Part shown: positions 7,060 through 16,104 of the stretch, one piece after another
Numbering within the stretch: the stretch's first letter is position 1
Layout: the number at the start of each line of letters is the position of its first letter
Assembly: GCF_050942425.1 (NCBI RefSeq)
Contig: NZ_CP192063.1
Coordinates: forward strand, 2,170,001-2,234,000
Source: Actinoallomurus sp050942425
GTDB lineage: Bacteria; Actinomycetota; Actinomycetes; Streptosporangiales; Streptosporangiaceae
Length of the DNA: 64,000 nucleotides
Direction: 5' to 3'
Made by a program: the position numbers and the translations under genes
Notes under the pieces: generated by a model
Seen by the model: the letters and a program-made list of their open reading frames with translations, nothing else
Told to the model about the DNA's origin: nothing
The model's database searches: none

Positions 7060-9254
7060 CAAACGCCGCGCTGGTCGGCCGCCTGGAGTTCCGGTTCGCC
7101 GGCGGTCGGCGCCTTGCCGGGTCCTTCCACGGACACGTGGGGCAGGACCCGGTCGACCGCCCGGGGAAGGTACCAATTCCACTTCCCGAACAGCTGCATG
7201 ACCGCTGGGACGAGGATCGTGCGAACCACCACGGCGTCGAGCAGGATGGCGACGGCCACGCCGAGACCGAACTCGGCGATGATGCGCAAGCCGCCGAACA
7301 CGAAGGCCATGAACACACAGATCATGATGATCGCGGCGGCCGTGATGATCCGCCCGGTCGCGGCCTGCCCGCGCCGGACCGCGAGATCGTTGTCGCCGGT
7401 GTGCAGCCATTCCTCATGGATACGGCTGACCAGGAAGACCTCGTAGTCCATCGATAGCCCGAACAGCACCGCCAACATCATCGCCGGCAGGAACGACTCC
7501 ACCGGGCCTGCCGCGCCCGCGCCCAGGGCCGAGGAGCCCCAACCCCACTGGAAGACCGCGACCACGACACCGAACCCGGCACCGGCCGAGAGCAGGTTCA
7601 TCGCCGCCGCAGTGAGCGGCACGACCACGCTGCGGAACGCGAGCATCAGCAGCAGGCACCCGAGTACGACGACGATGGTGACGAACAGCGGCAGCTTCCC
7701 GCCGAGCACGGACGCGAAGTCCTTGAAGACGGCGGTTTGCCCACCGACGTAAACGCTGAGCCCGTCCTTCTCGTAGCCAGGGATCACATGGCCGCGTAGC
7801 GTGTCGATGAGATCGGACGTCTGATTCGACTCTGGCGACGTGGTGGGCGTGACCTGCAGGGTCCGCACCGTCGCCCCGGGAGCGACCGGCCCAACCTGCA
7901 CCGACGCTATTCCCGGGACATTCTTGAGCGCCTGCTCCAGCTGGGTGAAGTAGCCCGCCGCCGATGCGGACGGGACCTTTGCCACCAGTTGCAGAGGGCC
8001 GTTGTAACCGGGGCCGAACCCGTCGGCGAGCAGGTCATAGGCCTTGCGGGTCGTGGTGTCGGCCGCGTTGTTGCCGGCATCGGAGGAACCGAGACGCATT
8101 GAGAAGAACGGGATCGTCAGTACCACCAAAATCATTGTCGCCGCGGTCGTCAGCGGCACCGACCGCCTCTGCACGAACCCGGCCCAGCGAGCCCACGCGC
8201 CGGAAGAGTTGACGTCGCTCGGCCCTTCACGCCTGAGCCGGGCGCGTTGGCGGCGGCTCAGCACCCGCATCCCGAACACCCCGAACAGAGCCGGCAGCAA
8301 AGTCACGGTGACGGCAACGGCGAAAGCCACCATGATCGCCGCCGACAGCCCGATCCCGGACAGTACGCTGACCCCGAGGATGAGCAGACCGAGCATCGCG
8401 ACTGTGACCGTGCCGCCGGCGAACACGATCGCTCGACCCGAGGTGTTCATGGCCGCCACGGCGGCCTCCTCCGGGCTGAGCCCGGCCCGGATGCCATTGC
8501 GATACCGGGCGACGATGAACAGCGCGTAGTCGATGCCGACACCCAAGCCGATGAACGCGGCGATGATCGGGGCGCTGGTACCGATGCTCATCACATTGGT
8601 GAGTAGATCGATGCTGAAAAGCGCGCTGCCCAGCGCGAGCACGGCGGCGATGAGCGGGATGGCCGTCGCCAGCAGGGACGCGAACGCGACGAACATGACG
8701 ATCGCGGCGGCCACGATGCCGACCAGTTCGGCGGTCGACGTCGAGGGTTTTTCGAGTTGGCCGATCGCTTGCCCGCCGAATTCCACCTGCAGTGTGTCGC
8801 TGCGCAGCGTCGAGCCCAGATCAACGACCTTCTGGACATTCGCGGTGTCCAGGTCCTGGCTCTGCTTGGTGAAGGTGACCCTCGCGTAGGCGGTCTGCCG
8901 GTCAGGACTGACCTGCGTCGCTCCCCGAAGGGTGAACGGACTGACCACCGCGCCGACCTCGGGCACCCTGGCGACCTGGGCCAGCATGTTCCTGACGCTG
9001 GTTTGGACGGCCGGGTCGGTCACACTGCCACTCCTGGCGTGGAGCACGATCGTGTCCGTATCCCCGGAGCTGCGCTGAAACCGCGTTGCCAGCAGATCGG
9101 CGGCCTTGGTCGATTCGGTACCCGACAAGGAGTACTTGTCGGAGAACGTCGAGCCGACCGAGGAACCGGTGACCCCGAGAATCACCAGTATCAACAGCCA
9201 GGCGCCGATGACGATGAAGCGGTGCCGGAAACACCACCGTGCGAGCACGCTCAT
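7059..9254 (-). CDS. MMPL/RND-family transporter
   Basis: A 731-residue polytopic protein with the actinobacterial MMPL plan: TM1 (FIVIGAWLLILVILG), a large extracytoplasmic loop, a TM2-6 block with GLGVGIDYALFIVARYRNGI, a second loop, and a second TM block with VLFGLSMDYEVFLVSRIHEEW. The paired GxxxDYxxF motifs mark the proton-relay TM4 and TM10 positions. The length fits ActII-3/YdfJ-type exporters of lipids or small hydrophobic compounds. A NarL-type two-component system is encoded divergently at 9558 and may control it. Confidence 0.92.
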   Translation of the reverse strand: MSVLARWCFRHRFIVIGAWLLILVILGVTGSSVGSTFSDKYSLSGTESTKAADLLATRFQRSSGDTDTIVLHARSGSVTDPAVQTSVRNMLAQVARVPEVGAVVSPFTLRGATQVSPDRQTAYARVTFTKQSQDLDTANVQKVVDLGSTLRSDTLQVEFGGQAIGQLEKPSTSTAELVGIVAAAIVMFVAFASLLATAIPLIAAVLALGSALFSIDLLTNVMSIGTSAPIIAAFIGLGVGIDYALFIVARYRNGIRAGLSPEEAAVAAMNTSGRAIVFAGGTVTVAMLGLLILGVSVLSGIGLSAAIMVAFAVAVTVTLLPALFGVFGMRVLSRRQRARLRREGPSDVNSSGAWARWAGFVQRRSVPLTTAATMILVVLTIPFFSMRLGSSDAGNNAADTTTRKAYDLLADGFGPGYNGPLQLVAKVPSASAAGYFTQLEQALKNVPGIASVQVGPVAPGATVRTLQVTPTTSPESNQTSDLIDTLRGHVIPGYEKDGLSVYVGGQTAVFKDFASVLGGKLPLFVTIVVVLGCLLLMLAFRSVVVPLTAAAMNLLSAGAGFGVVVAVFQWGWGSSALGAGAAGPVESFLPAMMLAVLFGLSMDYEVFLVSRIHEEWLHTGDNDLAVRRGQAATGRIITAAAIIMICVFMAFVFGGLRIIAEFGLGVAVAILLDAVVVRTILVPAVMQLFGKWNWYLPRAVDRVLPHVSVEGPGKAPTAGEPELQAADQRGV

Positions 9255-9557
9255 CGGGTGCCTCCCATGGGCTGGATCGGACGGTTGTCGGTCTGGGTCA
9301 CGGTTCTTCCTTCGCGATGCGATTCGGGGGCCGGCATTGATCGGACGCGCTCGGGGTCGATCCGACGCGCTCGCGCTGCCGGCGGGCTTTCGTGGCTAGA
9401 AGCGTGCCGTCGAGGAGGCCTGAGGGCGTCAGGCTGCGGGATGGAATCAGGCGTCCGACCAGGGCGGTACGGCCCGGCCGCGTACAGTCCGAGGGGTACG
9501 CGCGGATGCGACCGTGACCCGACGACCGGCTATCGTCCTCGCCGGTAGCGTGACGGG
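9255..9557. other. Divergent intergenic region between MMPL exporter and sensor kinase
   Basis: This 303-bp gap separates the divergent MMPL and histidine kinase genes. I see no gene with acceptable family or coding signals and no strong inverted repeat. It presumably holds both promoters. Confidence 0.5.
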
Positions 9558-10769
9558 GTGCTCGGCACCCGTCTAACACCACCAGTTCACCGATTCGTCA
9601 CCAGAGGACCTCGTCCCCTGGTCCTCCTCGACATCGGTATCGCCGTGCTGCTGTGTATCGGCCTGCTCTTCGCCGACTCCCTCACCGGCGTCAGGCATCC
9701 CGCCGCCGCCGAGTTCGCGCTGCGGACCACGGGCATCGTCATCGCCGCCCTCACCGTCGCCACTCGCCGGCTCTACCCGCGCTGGTCGTTCGCCGTGGCG
9801 ACGCTCTGCGCCTTCGTCGTCGCCGCAGTCGGCGGCGCGCCGCAGGTATCGGCCTGCGTCGCCGTCACCGCCTACACCGCCGCCCGGGCGGGCGAGTACA
9901 TGTTCTGGTGGTCTCGCCCGGGTGTCGCCGGCCTGCTGACCGCCGCCGGGATCGGTATCGGACGTGTCTCCTCGAGCTGGCTGGCCGTGCTCGTCGCCAA
10001 CGTCGCAATCGTGTGCGTCGGATGGTTCGCCGGCCTGGTCGCGCGAGAACGCCGAATCCGGCTCATCGCAACCGCCGAGCAACAGGCCGAACGGGAACGT
10101 CAGCACGCTGGCCGTATCCGCCAGGCCGCCATCGACGAACGCTTGGTCATCGCCCGCGAGCTGCACGACATCGTCGCGCACTCCATGAGCGTCATCGCCG
10201 TCCGCTCCGGCGTCGCGCGCATGGTGATCGACACCGACCCGGCCCAAGCGAGGGAAACACTCGGCATCATCGAGACCACCACCCGCCAGGCCCTACACGA
10301 GATGCGGCTGCTCGTTGAGGTACTGCGTCACGAGCACGCCATCGACCCCACCCTTACCCCCACCCCCGGGTTGGCCGACATCGCTGCGCTGGCCGACCAG
10401 ATCCATCGCGCCGACGTCGACCTGCGCCTCGACGTCCGTGGTCCGACCCGCCCACTCCCCGCTGGAGTGGACCTGTCGGCCTATCGCATCGCCCAGGAAG
10501 CCCTCACCAACATCGTCCGCCACGTCGGCCCCACCCAGGCCACGCTTCGCATCGAATATCGCACCGAGGACCTGCTCATCGAAGTCACCGATACCGGCCC
10601 CTCCGAGCCGACCCGACGAGCGCATCCCGAACCTCACACCGCCACCGGTCACGGGTTGATCGGCATGCGCGAGCGCGCGGCCCTATATGACGGCTACCTC
10701 CACGCCGGCCGCCACGGCGGCGGCTTCCAGGTGCAAGCACTGCTACGGACGGACGAAACAGCCCCATGA
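9558..10769 (+). CDS. Sensor histidine kinase, NarL-partner type
   Basis: A 403-residue protein. The N-terminal 150 residues are hydrophobic (about five membrane segments), followed by a coiled linker rich in Glu/Arg, a HisKA_3 dimerisation box with the phospho-accepting His in VIARELHDIVAHSMSVI, and a HATPase_c domain (N-box AYRIAQEALTNIVRH, G-box GHGLIGMRERAALYDG). There is no obvious extracellular sensing domain, so the signal is probably sensed in or at the membrane. GTG at 9558 is taken as start although its ribosome site is weak. It is followed at 61 bp by its response regulator. Confidence 0.9.
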   Translation: MLGTRLTPPVHRFVTRGPRPLVLLDIGIAVLLCIGLLFADSLTGVRHPAAAEFALRTTGIVIAALTVATRRLYPRWSFAVATLCAFVVAAVGGAPQVSACVAVTAYTAARAGEYMFWWSRPGVAGLLTAAGIGIGRVSSSWLAVLVANVAIVCVGWFAGLVARERRIRLIATAEQQAERERQHAGRIRQAAIDERLVIARELHDIVAHSMSVIAVRSGVARMVIDTDPAQARETLGIIETTTRQALHEMRLLVEVLRHEHAIDPTLTPTPGLADIAALADQIHRADVDLRLDVRGPTRPLPAGVDLSAYRIAQEALTNIVRHVGPTQATLRIEYRTEDLLIEVTDTGPSEPTRRAHPEPHTATGHGLIGMRERAALYDGYLHAGRHGGGFQVQALLRTDETAP

Positions 10770-10830
10770 TCATTACCCGCACCACGACACATCCGCCCCT
10801 GCCGCCCGCATCCGCATCTGGAGGCCGGCC

Positions 10831-11511
10831 ATGACCATCCGGGTGGTCATAGCCGACGACCAGATCCTCGTGCGTGCCGGCTTCAGCGTGCTCGTCAACG
10901 CCGCAACGGACATGGAAGTCGTCGCCGAAGCCGGCAACGGCCTCGATGCAGTGGCGACCGGAAAACGGCATTTGCCGGACGTCCTCCTGATGGATATACG
11001 AATGCCGGAAATGAACGGCATCGAGGCGACCAGACAGCTACTCGGCGACCCGGTAACACAGGCCATCCGGATCCTCATCCTTACCACTTTCGACCTTGAT
11101 AACTACGTTTTCGGGGCCCTCAAAGCCGGCGCCAGCGGGTTCCTCCTCAAAGACACCCCGCCCGAGTTGCTGTTGGCCGGGATCCGCACCGTCGCTGCCG
11201 GCGACGCTCTCCTCGCCCCGAGCGTGACTCGACGTCTCATCCGGGACTTCGTCAACCGACCCGTTGCCGAACCTCGCGCCTTGCCGTCTCTCCTCGACCC
11301 CCTCACGGCCCGCGAGAGGGAGATCCTCGTCCACGTCGCCTCAGGCCACTCCAATACCGAAATCGGGGCACAGCTCAACATCAGTGTCGCCACCGTCAAG
11401 ACCCACGTCAGCCGCCTGCTCACCAAGCTGCACGCACACGACCGCGCCCAACTCGTCGTCATCGCCTATGAGACGGGACTCATCCAGCCAAGTTCGCAAG
11501 CGACCGGGTGA
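10831..11511 (+). CDS. NarL/FixJ-family response regulator
   Basis: A 226-residue regulator. The receiver domain is intact (acidic pair in IADDQ, phospho-acceptor D55 in VLLMDIRMPEMNG, conserved Thr in ILTTF and Lys in GFLLKDTPPE). The C-terminal LuxR helix-turn-helix reads LTAREREILVHVASGHSNTE then VKTHVSRLLTKL. The ATG at 10831 begins the receiver; an in-frame upstream ATG at 10687 lies inside the kinase gene. It is the cognate partner of the kinase at 9558 and may act on the divergent MMPL exporter operon. Confidence 0.92.
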   Translation: MTIRVVIADDQILVRAGFSVLVNAATDMEVVAEAGNGLDAVATGKRHLPDVLLMDIRMPEMNGIEATRQLLGDPVTQAIRILILTTFDLDNYVFGALKAGASGFLLKDTPPELLLAGIRTVAAGDALLAPSVTRRLIRDFVNRPVAEPRALPSLLDPLTAREREILVHVASGHSNTEIGAQLNISVATVKTHVSRLLTKLHAHDRAQLVVIAYETGLIQPSSQATG

Positions 11512-11674
11512 AGGCCGATCGGCCTTACTCCACTCTTCATCCGTGCAGCCGACTTTGGACATCGACAGGGGCGTGCATCAGGGTGGCGAGGGTGGGGGCG
11601 TGTACCCGGGTGGCGAGGGGAGGCGGCGCAACAGCGTTCAAGACGGCGCCTGCCGTCCGGCCGATACTCGCCGT

Positions 11675-12754
11675 ATGACTGCACGTGGTTGGTTCCTCTT
11701 CTCCCTGATGGGAGTCGTCTGGGGCATCCCCTATCTGATGATCAAAGTGGCGGTGGACGCGGTGTCCCCGTCCACGGTGGTGTTCACGCGATGCGCGATC
11801 GGCGCCGTACTGCTGCTGCCCTTCGCGCTGCGGCAGGGCGGCCTCGCCCGTGCCGTACGGGCGCACTGGCGTCCCCTGCTGGCCTTCGCGTGCATCGAGA
11901 TCATCGTCCCCTGGTTCACCCTCAGCGACGCCGAGCGGCACCTGTCCAGCTCCACCGCGGGCCTGCTGATCGCGGGCGTGCCGATCGTCGGAGTCGCCGC
12001 CGCCCGCTTCTTCGGCGACACGGACCGGCTCGGGCCCCGGCGGGCGGCCGGACTGACGGTGGGCCTCGCGGGGGTCGCGGTCCTCACCGCACCGCACCTG
12101 ACCGGCGGCGACGCCCGCTCTCTCGTCGAGGTGCTGGCGACCGTGGTGGGTTACGCCACGGCTCCGCTGATCGCCGCCCGCCACCTGAAGAGCGTCAGCT
12201 CGCTCCAGCTCACGGCAGCCTGCCTGGCCCTGGCCGCCCTGGTCTACGCGCCCGCGGCCGCCGTCACCGGTCCGTCCGTCATGCCGTCCGGCAAGGTCCT
12301 GGCCGCCCTCGCCGGTCTCGGGGTCGTGTGCACCGCGGTCGCCTTCGTGGCCTTTCTGGAGCTGATCAAGGAGGCGGGCCCCGGCCGGGCCACCGTCATC
12401 ACGTACGTCAACCCGGCGATCGCGGTGGCGGCCGGGGCGGTGTTCCTGAACGAACCGCTGACGCCCGGCATCGTCACCGCCTTCGCCCTGATCCTGGCCG
12501 GCTCGGTCCTGGCGACGGCGGGCCCCGCCGCCGTCGGGGAGCCCGACGAAGGGGCCGGCGCCGTCCGCCGGACCGATGCGTCGCTCACGCCGGATGCGTC
12601 GCGCACCTCGGATGCGTCGCGCATGCGGGATGTGTCGTGCACGCCGGATGTGTCGGGCACCTCGGATGCGTCGCACATGCCGGATGTGTCGGGCACCTCG
12701 GATGCGTCGCGCACGCCGGATGTGTCGCGCACGCCCGATGCATCGTGCACGTGA
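11675..12754 (+). CDS. EamA/DMT-family transporter with C-terminal hexapeptide repeats
   Basis: A 359-residue protein. Residues about 1-290 form ten hydrophobic segments in two EamA repeats (SLMGVVWGIPYLMIKVAVDA at the start, second repeat ending VFLNEPLTPGIVTAFALILAGS), as in drug/metabolite exporters. The last 60 residues are ten tandem hexapeptides of the form Asp-(Ala/Val)-Ser-x-(Thr/Met)-x, encoded by ten 18-bp repeats that run exactly to the stop codon. This tail is not part of the family and probably lies in the cytoplasm. The ATG at 11675 matches the family start. Confidence 0.88.
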   Translation: MTARGWFLFSLMGVVWGIPYLMIKVAVDAVSPSTVVFTRCAIGAVLLLPFALRQGGLARAVRAHWRPLLAFACIEIIVPWFTLSDAERHLSSSTAGLLIAGVPIVGVAAARFFGDTDRLGPRRAAGLTVGLAGVAVLTAPHLTGGDARSLVEVLATVVGYATAPLIAARHLKSVSSLQLTAACLALAALVYAPAAAVTGPSVMPSGKVLAALAGLGVVCTAVAFVAFLELIKEAGPGRATVITYVNPAIAVAAGAVFLNEPLTPGIVTAFALILAGSVLATAGPAAVGEPDEGAGAVRRTDASLTPDASRTSDASRMRDVSCTPDVSGTSDASHMPDVSGTSDASRTPDVSRTPDASCT

Positions 12755-12770
12755 TGCCTCGCGTACACAT
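12575..12770 (+). repeat. 18-bp minisatellite at the 3' end of the EamA gene
   Basis: Ten exact-length 18-bp units with consensus GATGCGTCGCGCACGCCG begin at 12575, 12593, 12611 and so on, and end at the TGA (12752-12754). An eleventh degenerate unit (12753-12770) and a partial twelfth continue past the stop. Units differ by 1-5 substitutions. Confidence 0.95.
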
Positions 12771-13000
12771 GATGCGTCGCCTGATGTGCTGCGCAGAGCA
12801 CCGGGCCGGCGAAGTCCCGGCCGCCGTGGACGATGCGGTCCCCGATCGCGTCCGGGGCGGGTAGCCGCCGCACGTCCTCGAGGCTTTCGGGCTTGGCCGG
12901 CACGGTGTCGTCCGTACCGAGCAGCGTCAGTGCCCGAGGCCTTGGTCGGTATGGCGGACGAGTCCGGCTGACGGCCGCGTCGAGCCCCCGGGGCGCGGGG

Positions 13001-13906
13001 TCACATCGCGCGCAGGCGGTCGCGGAGGGTCCGTGCGACCTGGCCCATCAGCGCCTCGGCCCCTGGCTGGTGCATCGCCGGCACCCGTGACTCGGTGAGC
13101 GCGGCCACCCCGAAGACGCGGCCGTCGGCGTGCTCGACCACGCCCACCTCGTGGCGGAGGTTGAGGAGCGTTCCGGTCTTGGACGACCAGCGTGAGGCGT
13201 CGGAGCTCAGGTCGGGCGCCAGCCGATGCCGCAGAATGTTGTCGCCCATGAGGCCCCGGACCCGCTCGGCGACGTCCGCGTCGATCTTCGAGGGGGTCCA
13301 CAGCGCCTGCAGTAGGTCCAGGAAGGCCTGGGCGGAGCCGGAGTTCGCGAGCGTCACGTCGAGCTGTGGGATCCGGTGGCCCCGCCCGGTCGTCCCCGCC
13401 TCGATGGCGAGGGCATGGGCGAGGTGGACGTCCTCCCTGGGCAGGAGCTCGGCCAGGGTCTCGGCGAGGTCGCGCATGGTGTGCCGGACCGTGATGCCCC
13501 GTACGCCGAGCCCGTGCAGGATCGCCGCGACCTCGGCGGGCGGGGTGAGGGTGAACAGCGCGTCCGTCGCGGCGTTGTCGCTCACCGTCATGCTGAGGTG
13601 CAGCAGGTCGTCGACGGCGATCTCGGCCGGATGACGGAATCTGCTCAGCCCGGTCGGCCCGGGAGACGTGACGCCGCCCGGCCCCATCAGGAGCCGTGTG
13701 GCGCCGTCGAGCTCTCCCCGCCGGATGCGCTCGAGGGTGGCGAGGGCCAGCGGGATCTTCACGAGCGAGGCGACCGGGAACTCCAGGTCCGGCTCGATGC
13801 CGATCTCGTCGCCGGAGTGCAGGTCCCGGACCAGGAACGAGCCGCCGAGTCCCGCGTCGTCCAGTGTCCGCCGCAGCTCACGGATCAGGCCCTCGATGCT
13901 CGTCAC
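13001..13906 (-). CDS. Class A beta-lactamase-fold serine hydrolase without signal peptide
   Basis: A 301-residue protein with the three penicillin-recognising motifs: SLVK (S47, K50), SDN (109-111) and KTG (243-245). There is no signal peptide or lipobox, so it should be cytoplasmic, which is unusual for a lactam-hydrolysing enzyme. No clear Glu166-type omega-loop motif (ExxLN) is visible. It is therefore better described as a beta-lactamase-related serine hydrolase, perhaps an esterase or amidase, than as a resistance enzyme. It lies downstream of and in the same direction as the LysR gene at 13989. The interval and its own first codons are part of an 86-bp tandem duplication. Confidence 0.85.
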   Translation of the reverse strand: MTSIEGLIRELRRTLDDAGLGGSFLVRDLHSGDEIGIEPDLEFPVASLVKIPLALATLERIRRGELDGATRLLMGPGGVTSPGPTGLSRFRHPAEIAVDDLLHLSMTVSDNAATDALFTLTPPAEVAAILHGLGVRGITVRHTMRDLAETLAELLPREDVHLAHALAIEAGTTGRGHRIPQLDVTLANSGSAQAFLDLLQALWTPSKIDADVAERVRGLMGDNILRHRLAPDLSSDASRWSSKTGTLLNLRHEVGVVEHADGRVFGVAALTESRVPAMHQPGAEALMGQVARTLRDRLRAM

Positions 13907-14032
13907 CGCGCACCTCCCGCCGTGGTCTCATCCGTTGGGCCCGCGTCCAGTGTCCGCCGCAGCTCACGGATCAGGCTCTCGACGCTCGTCACCGCGCACC
14001 TCCAGCCGTGGTCTCATCCGCCGGGCCCGCGT
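13861..14032 (-). repeat. 86-bp tandem duplication across a gene junction
   Basis: Two copies (about 13861-13946 and 13947-14032) start with CCAGTGTCCGCCGCAGCTCA and differ at only a few positions. Each contains the first codons of the serine hydrolase and the last codons of the LysR gene. The duplication left both reading frames usable and spaced the two genes apart. Confidence 0.9.
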
Positions 14033-14915
14033 CCCGGCCGGGCCGGTGAGCGCCCAGGCACCGGGCGATCTCCTCCCGGAGCCGGGTCCGTACGCGCTCC
14101 GCGTCGTCGCCGATCGCCGCGGCGACCTCGAAGCCGCGTGCGACCTGGAGGTCGCCGACCGGGCGCCAGTGCAGGCCGAGGTCCTCCGCCTGCTTGGGCG
14201 AGCATAGGAGGAGATCGCCCGCGCCCACGACCTCGGCCGTGGCGGCCACGAGGGAGGGTGCGACGGCGACCTGGGCGGGCTGCAGGCCGACCGCGTCGCG
14301 CACCCGGAACACGCGGTCCCGGATGTGGGGGACGTCGTCCTCGGGCTGGATCCAGATCCGGCGTCGACGCGCCGACAGCGGCGCCCGGCCCGCGCGGAGA
14401 CTCTCGAGGTGGACCGTCCGGGTGGGCGGGTCGGCCGTGCCGGCCAGCCCGAGCCGTACGGTCCAGGTTCCGTCGTCCGGCGGAACCGCCGTCAGGGCGG
14501 CGCGGACGTCCCGGGACCGGACGAGCTCGGCCCGTTCGGGCGGAGGCGCCGGATGGAAGTCCAGGTAGACGCCCTTGCGGCGGGCCTCCGAGTCAAGCAG
14601 CGCCAGGTCGAGGACGCCGCAGACATCGGGGACGGCGAGGCGAAGCGGGCTCAGCTTGGCGCGCTCGGCCTCGTGCTCCATGGCCTCGGCCAGGCGGACG
14701 AGGCGTTTGGCCGACGGGAGCATGTCGCGGCCGAACCGCGTGAGCGTCACCCGGCGGGACGACCGGTCCAGCAGGCGCTCGCCGAGATGCTTCTCCAGGG
14801 CGGCGATTCGGCGGCTCGCCACGGACTGCGGGATGCGCGTCGCCGCCGCGCCCTCCGTGAAGCTGCCGTGCTCGCTCACGTTGACGAACGCTCGCCAGGC
14901 TCCGAGGACGTCCAC
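13989..14915 (-). CDS. LysR-family transcriptional regulator
   Basis: A 308-residue LysR protein. The N-terminal winged helix is clear (AWRAFVNVSEHGSFTEGAAA, then SVASRRIAALEKHLGERLLD), and the rest fits a LysR substrate-binding domain. It is divergent from the class A beta-lactamase gene at 14998 with an 82-bp shared promoter region. This matches the LysR-beta-lactamase layout known for AmpR-type systems and for Streptomyces cacaoi BlaA. Its 3' end lies in the 86-bp duplication, so the final codons exist twice. Confidence 0.9.
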   Translation of the reverse strand: MDVLGAWRAFVNVSEHGSFTEGAAATRIPQSVASRRIAALEKHLGERLLDRSSRRVTLTRFGRDMLPSAKRLVRLAEAMEHEAERAKLSPLRLAVPDVCGVLDLALLDSEARRKGVYLDFHPAPPPERAELVRSRDVRAALTAVPPDDGTWTVRLGLAGTADPPTRTVHLESLRAGRAPLSARRRRIWIQPEDDVPHIRDRVFRVRDAVGLQPAQVAVAPSLVAATAEVVGAGDLLLCSPKQAEDLGLHWRPVGDLQVARGFEVAAAIGDDAERVRTRLREEIARCLGAHRPGRDAGPADETTAGGAR

Positions 14916-14997
14916 GGCCAGAGTCTATGCCGGAACAGCATAGATCGGCCGAGTTTCGTCTTTGACGGCATACGAGTGCCGCCGTGAGACTCCGGCC

Positions 14998-15936
14998 ATG
15001 ACCAACGCACGACAGGAAGACCGGTCCATCCGCCGCCGTACCGGGGTGGCGGCGCTCGCCGTCCTCGCGCTGGTGCCCCTGACCGCGTGCGGCACGGCCG
15101 GCCACGCGACCACGGCGTCCGCGAAGGTGAGCGCCACGGCGACACCCGCCGCCGAGCGGACCGACCAGGCCTTCCAGTCTCTGGAGAAGCAGCACGACGC
15201 GCGCCTCGGCGTCTGGGCGCTCGACACCGGGACGGGACGGGTCGTGAGCTGGCGCGCCGGCGAACGGTTCGCCTACGCCTCCACGCACAAGGTCCTGAGC
15301 TCCAGCAACGTCCTGCGCCAGGACTCGATGAAGCGGCTCAACACGGTCGTCAAGTACACCTCGAAGGACCTCGTCGACTATTCGCCCATCACCGAGAAGA
15401 ACGTCGACAAGGGGATGACGGTCCGCGCGCTGTGCGACGCCGCGCTCCGCTACAGCGACAACACGGCGGCCAATCTCCTCTTCCGCGAGCTGGGCGGACC
15501 GAGCGCCCTCCAGGCCGCGCTGCGGCGGATCGGGGACGTGACCACCCACGTCGACCGCACCGAACCGACCCTCAACACGGCCATCCCGGGTGACGTCCGC
15601 GACACGACCACGCCACAGCAGATGGGCCTCGACCTGCAGAAGTACACCCTCGGCCACCTGCTGCCCAAGCCCAAGCGCGCCATGCTCATCGACTGGATGC
15701 GGCGGAACACGACCGGCGGCGCGCTGATCCGCGCGGGCGTTCCGTCCGACTGGACCATCGGCGACAAGACCGGATCCGGCGACTACGGAACGCGGAACGA
15801 CATCGCGGTCGCCTGGCCGCCGCACCGCGCGCCGATCGTCATCACGGTCTTCACCACCCGGTCGGCCAAGGACGCCAAGACCGACGACGCGCTCGTCGCG
15901 GCCGCCGCCAAGGTCGTGGCCGGCCGGCTGAGCTGA
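14998..15936 (+). CDS. bla: Class A beta-lactamase, lipoprotein form
   Basis: A 312-residue class A beta-lactamase. A Tat-like or Sec lipoprotein signal (RRRTGVAALAVLALVPLTAC, Cys31) suggests anchoring outside the membrane. All class A catalytic elements are present: S95-T-H-K98, S153-D-N155, E189 in EPTLN (the Glu166 equivalent) and K257-T-G. It should hydrolyse beta-lactams; the spectrum cannot be read from sequence. ATG 14998 is preferred because the signal peptide starts there. The divergent LysR gene is its likely regulator. Confidence 0.93.
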   Translation: MTNARQEDRSIRRRTGVAALAVLALVPLTACGTAGHATTASAKVSATATPAAERTDQAFQSLEKQHDARLGVWALDTGTGRVVSWRAGERFAYASTHKVLSSSNVLRQDSMKRLNTVVKYTSKDLVDYSPITEKNVDKGMTVRALCDAALRYSDNTAANLLFRELGGPSALQAALRRIGDVTTHVDRTEPTLNTAIPGDVRDTTTPQQMGLDLQKYTLGHLLPKPKRAMLIDWMRRNTTGGALIRAGVPSDWTIGDKTGSGDYGTRNDIAVAWPPHRAPIVITVFTTRSAKDAKTDDALVAAAAKVVAGRLS

Positions 15937-16067
15937 CCTCCCGTACGGCCGCTCGCGGGTGGTCGATGAACCCCGTCTCGTACGGTCGCCCTCCGATCAG
16001 GACGGCCGTTCGCGGCGGACCGGCGCCGTACGGACGTCCCGAAGATGCCCCGAAGAGACGTCCCGAA

Positions 16068-16083
16068 GACGTCCCGGGACGTC
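16068..16083. repeat. Perfect 16-bp palindrome between convergent genes
   Basis: GACGTCCCGGGACGTC lies between the convergent bla and NTF2-like genes, next to two direct copies of GACGTCCCGAAG (16033, 16057). It may terminate one or both transcripts. No other feature was seen in 15937-16104. Confidence 0.45.
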
Positions 16084-16104
16084 CGTACGGCATCACGACA
16101 TCGG

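Noticed and set aside
7805..7840. GTCTGATTCGACTC inside the MMPL gene as a fourth hut operator
   Set aside because: It keeps only one half of the dyad and lies within coding sequence far from any promoter.
12244..12903. Minus-strand open frame of 219 codons beginning VPAKPESLEDVRRLPAPD
   Set aside because: Only its first 35 residues look protein-like. The remainder is the reverse complement of the minisatellite and of the EamA gene. It may be the stump of a lost gene, but the evidence is too weak to list.
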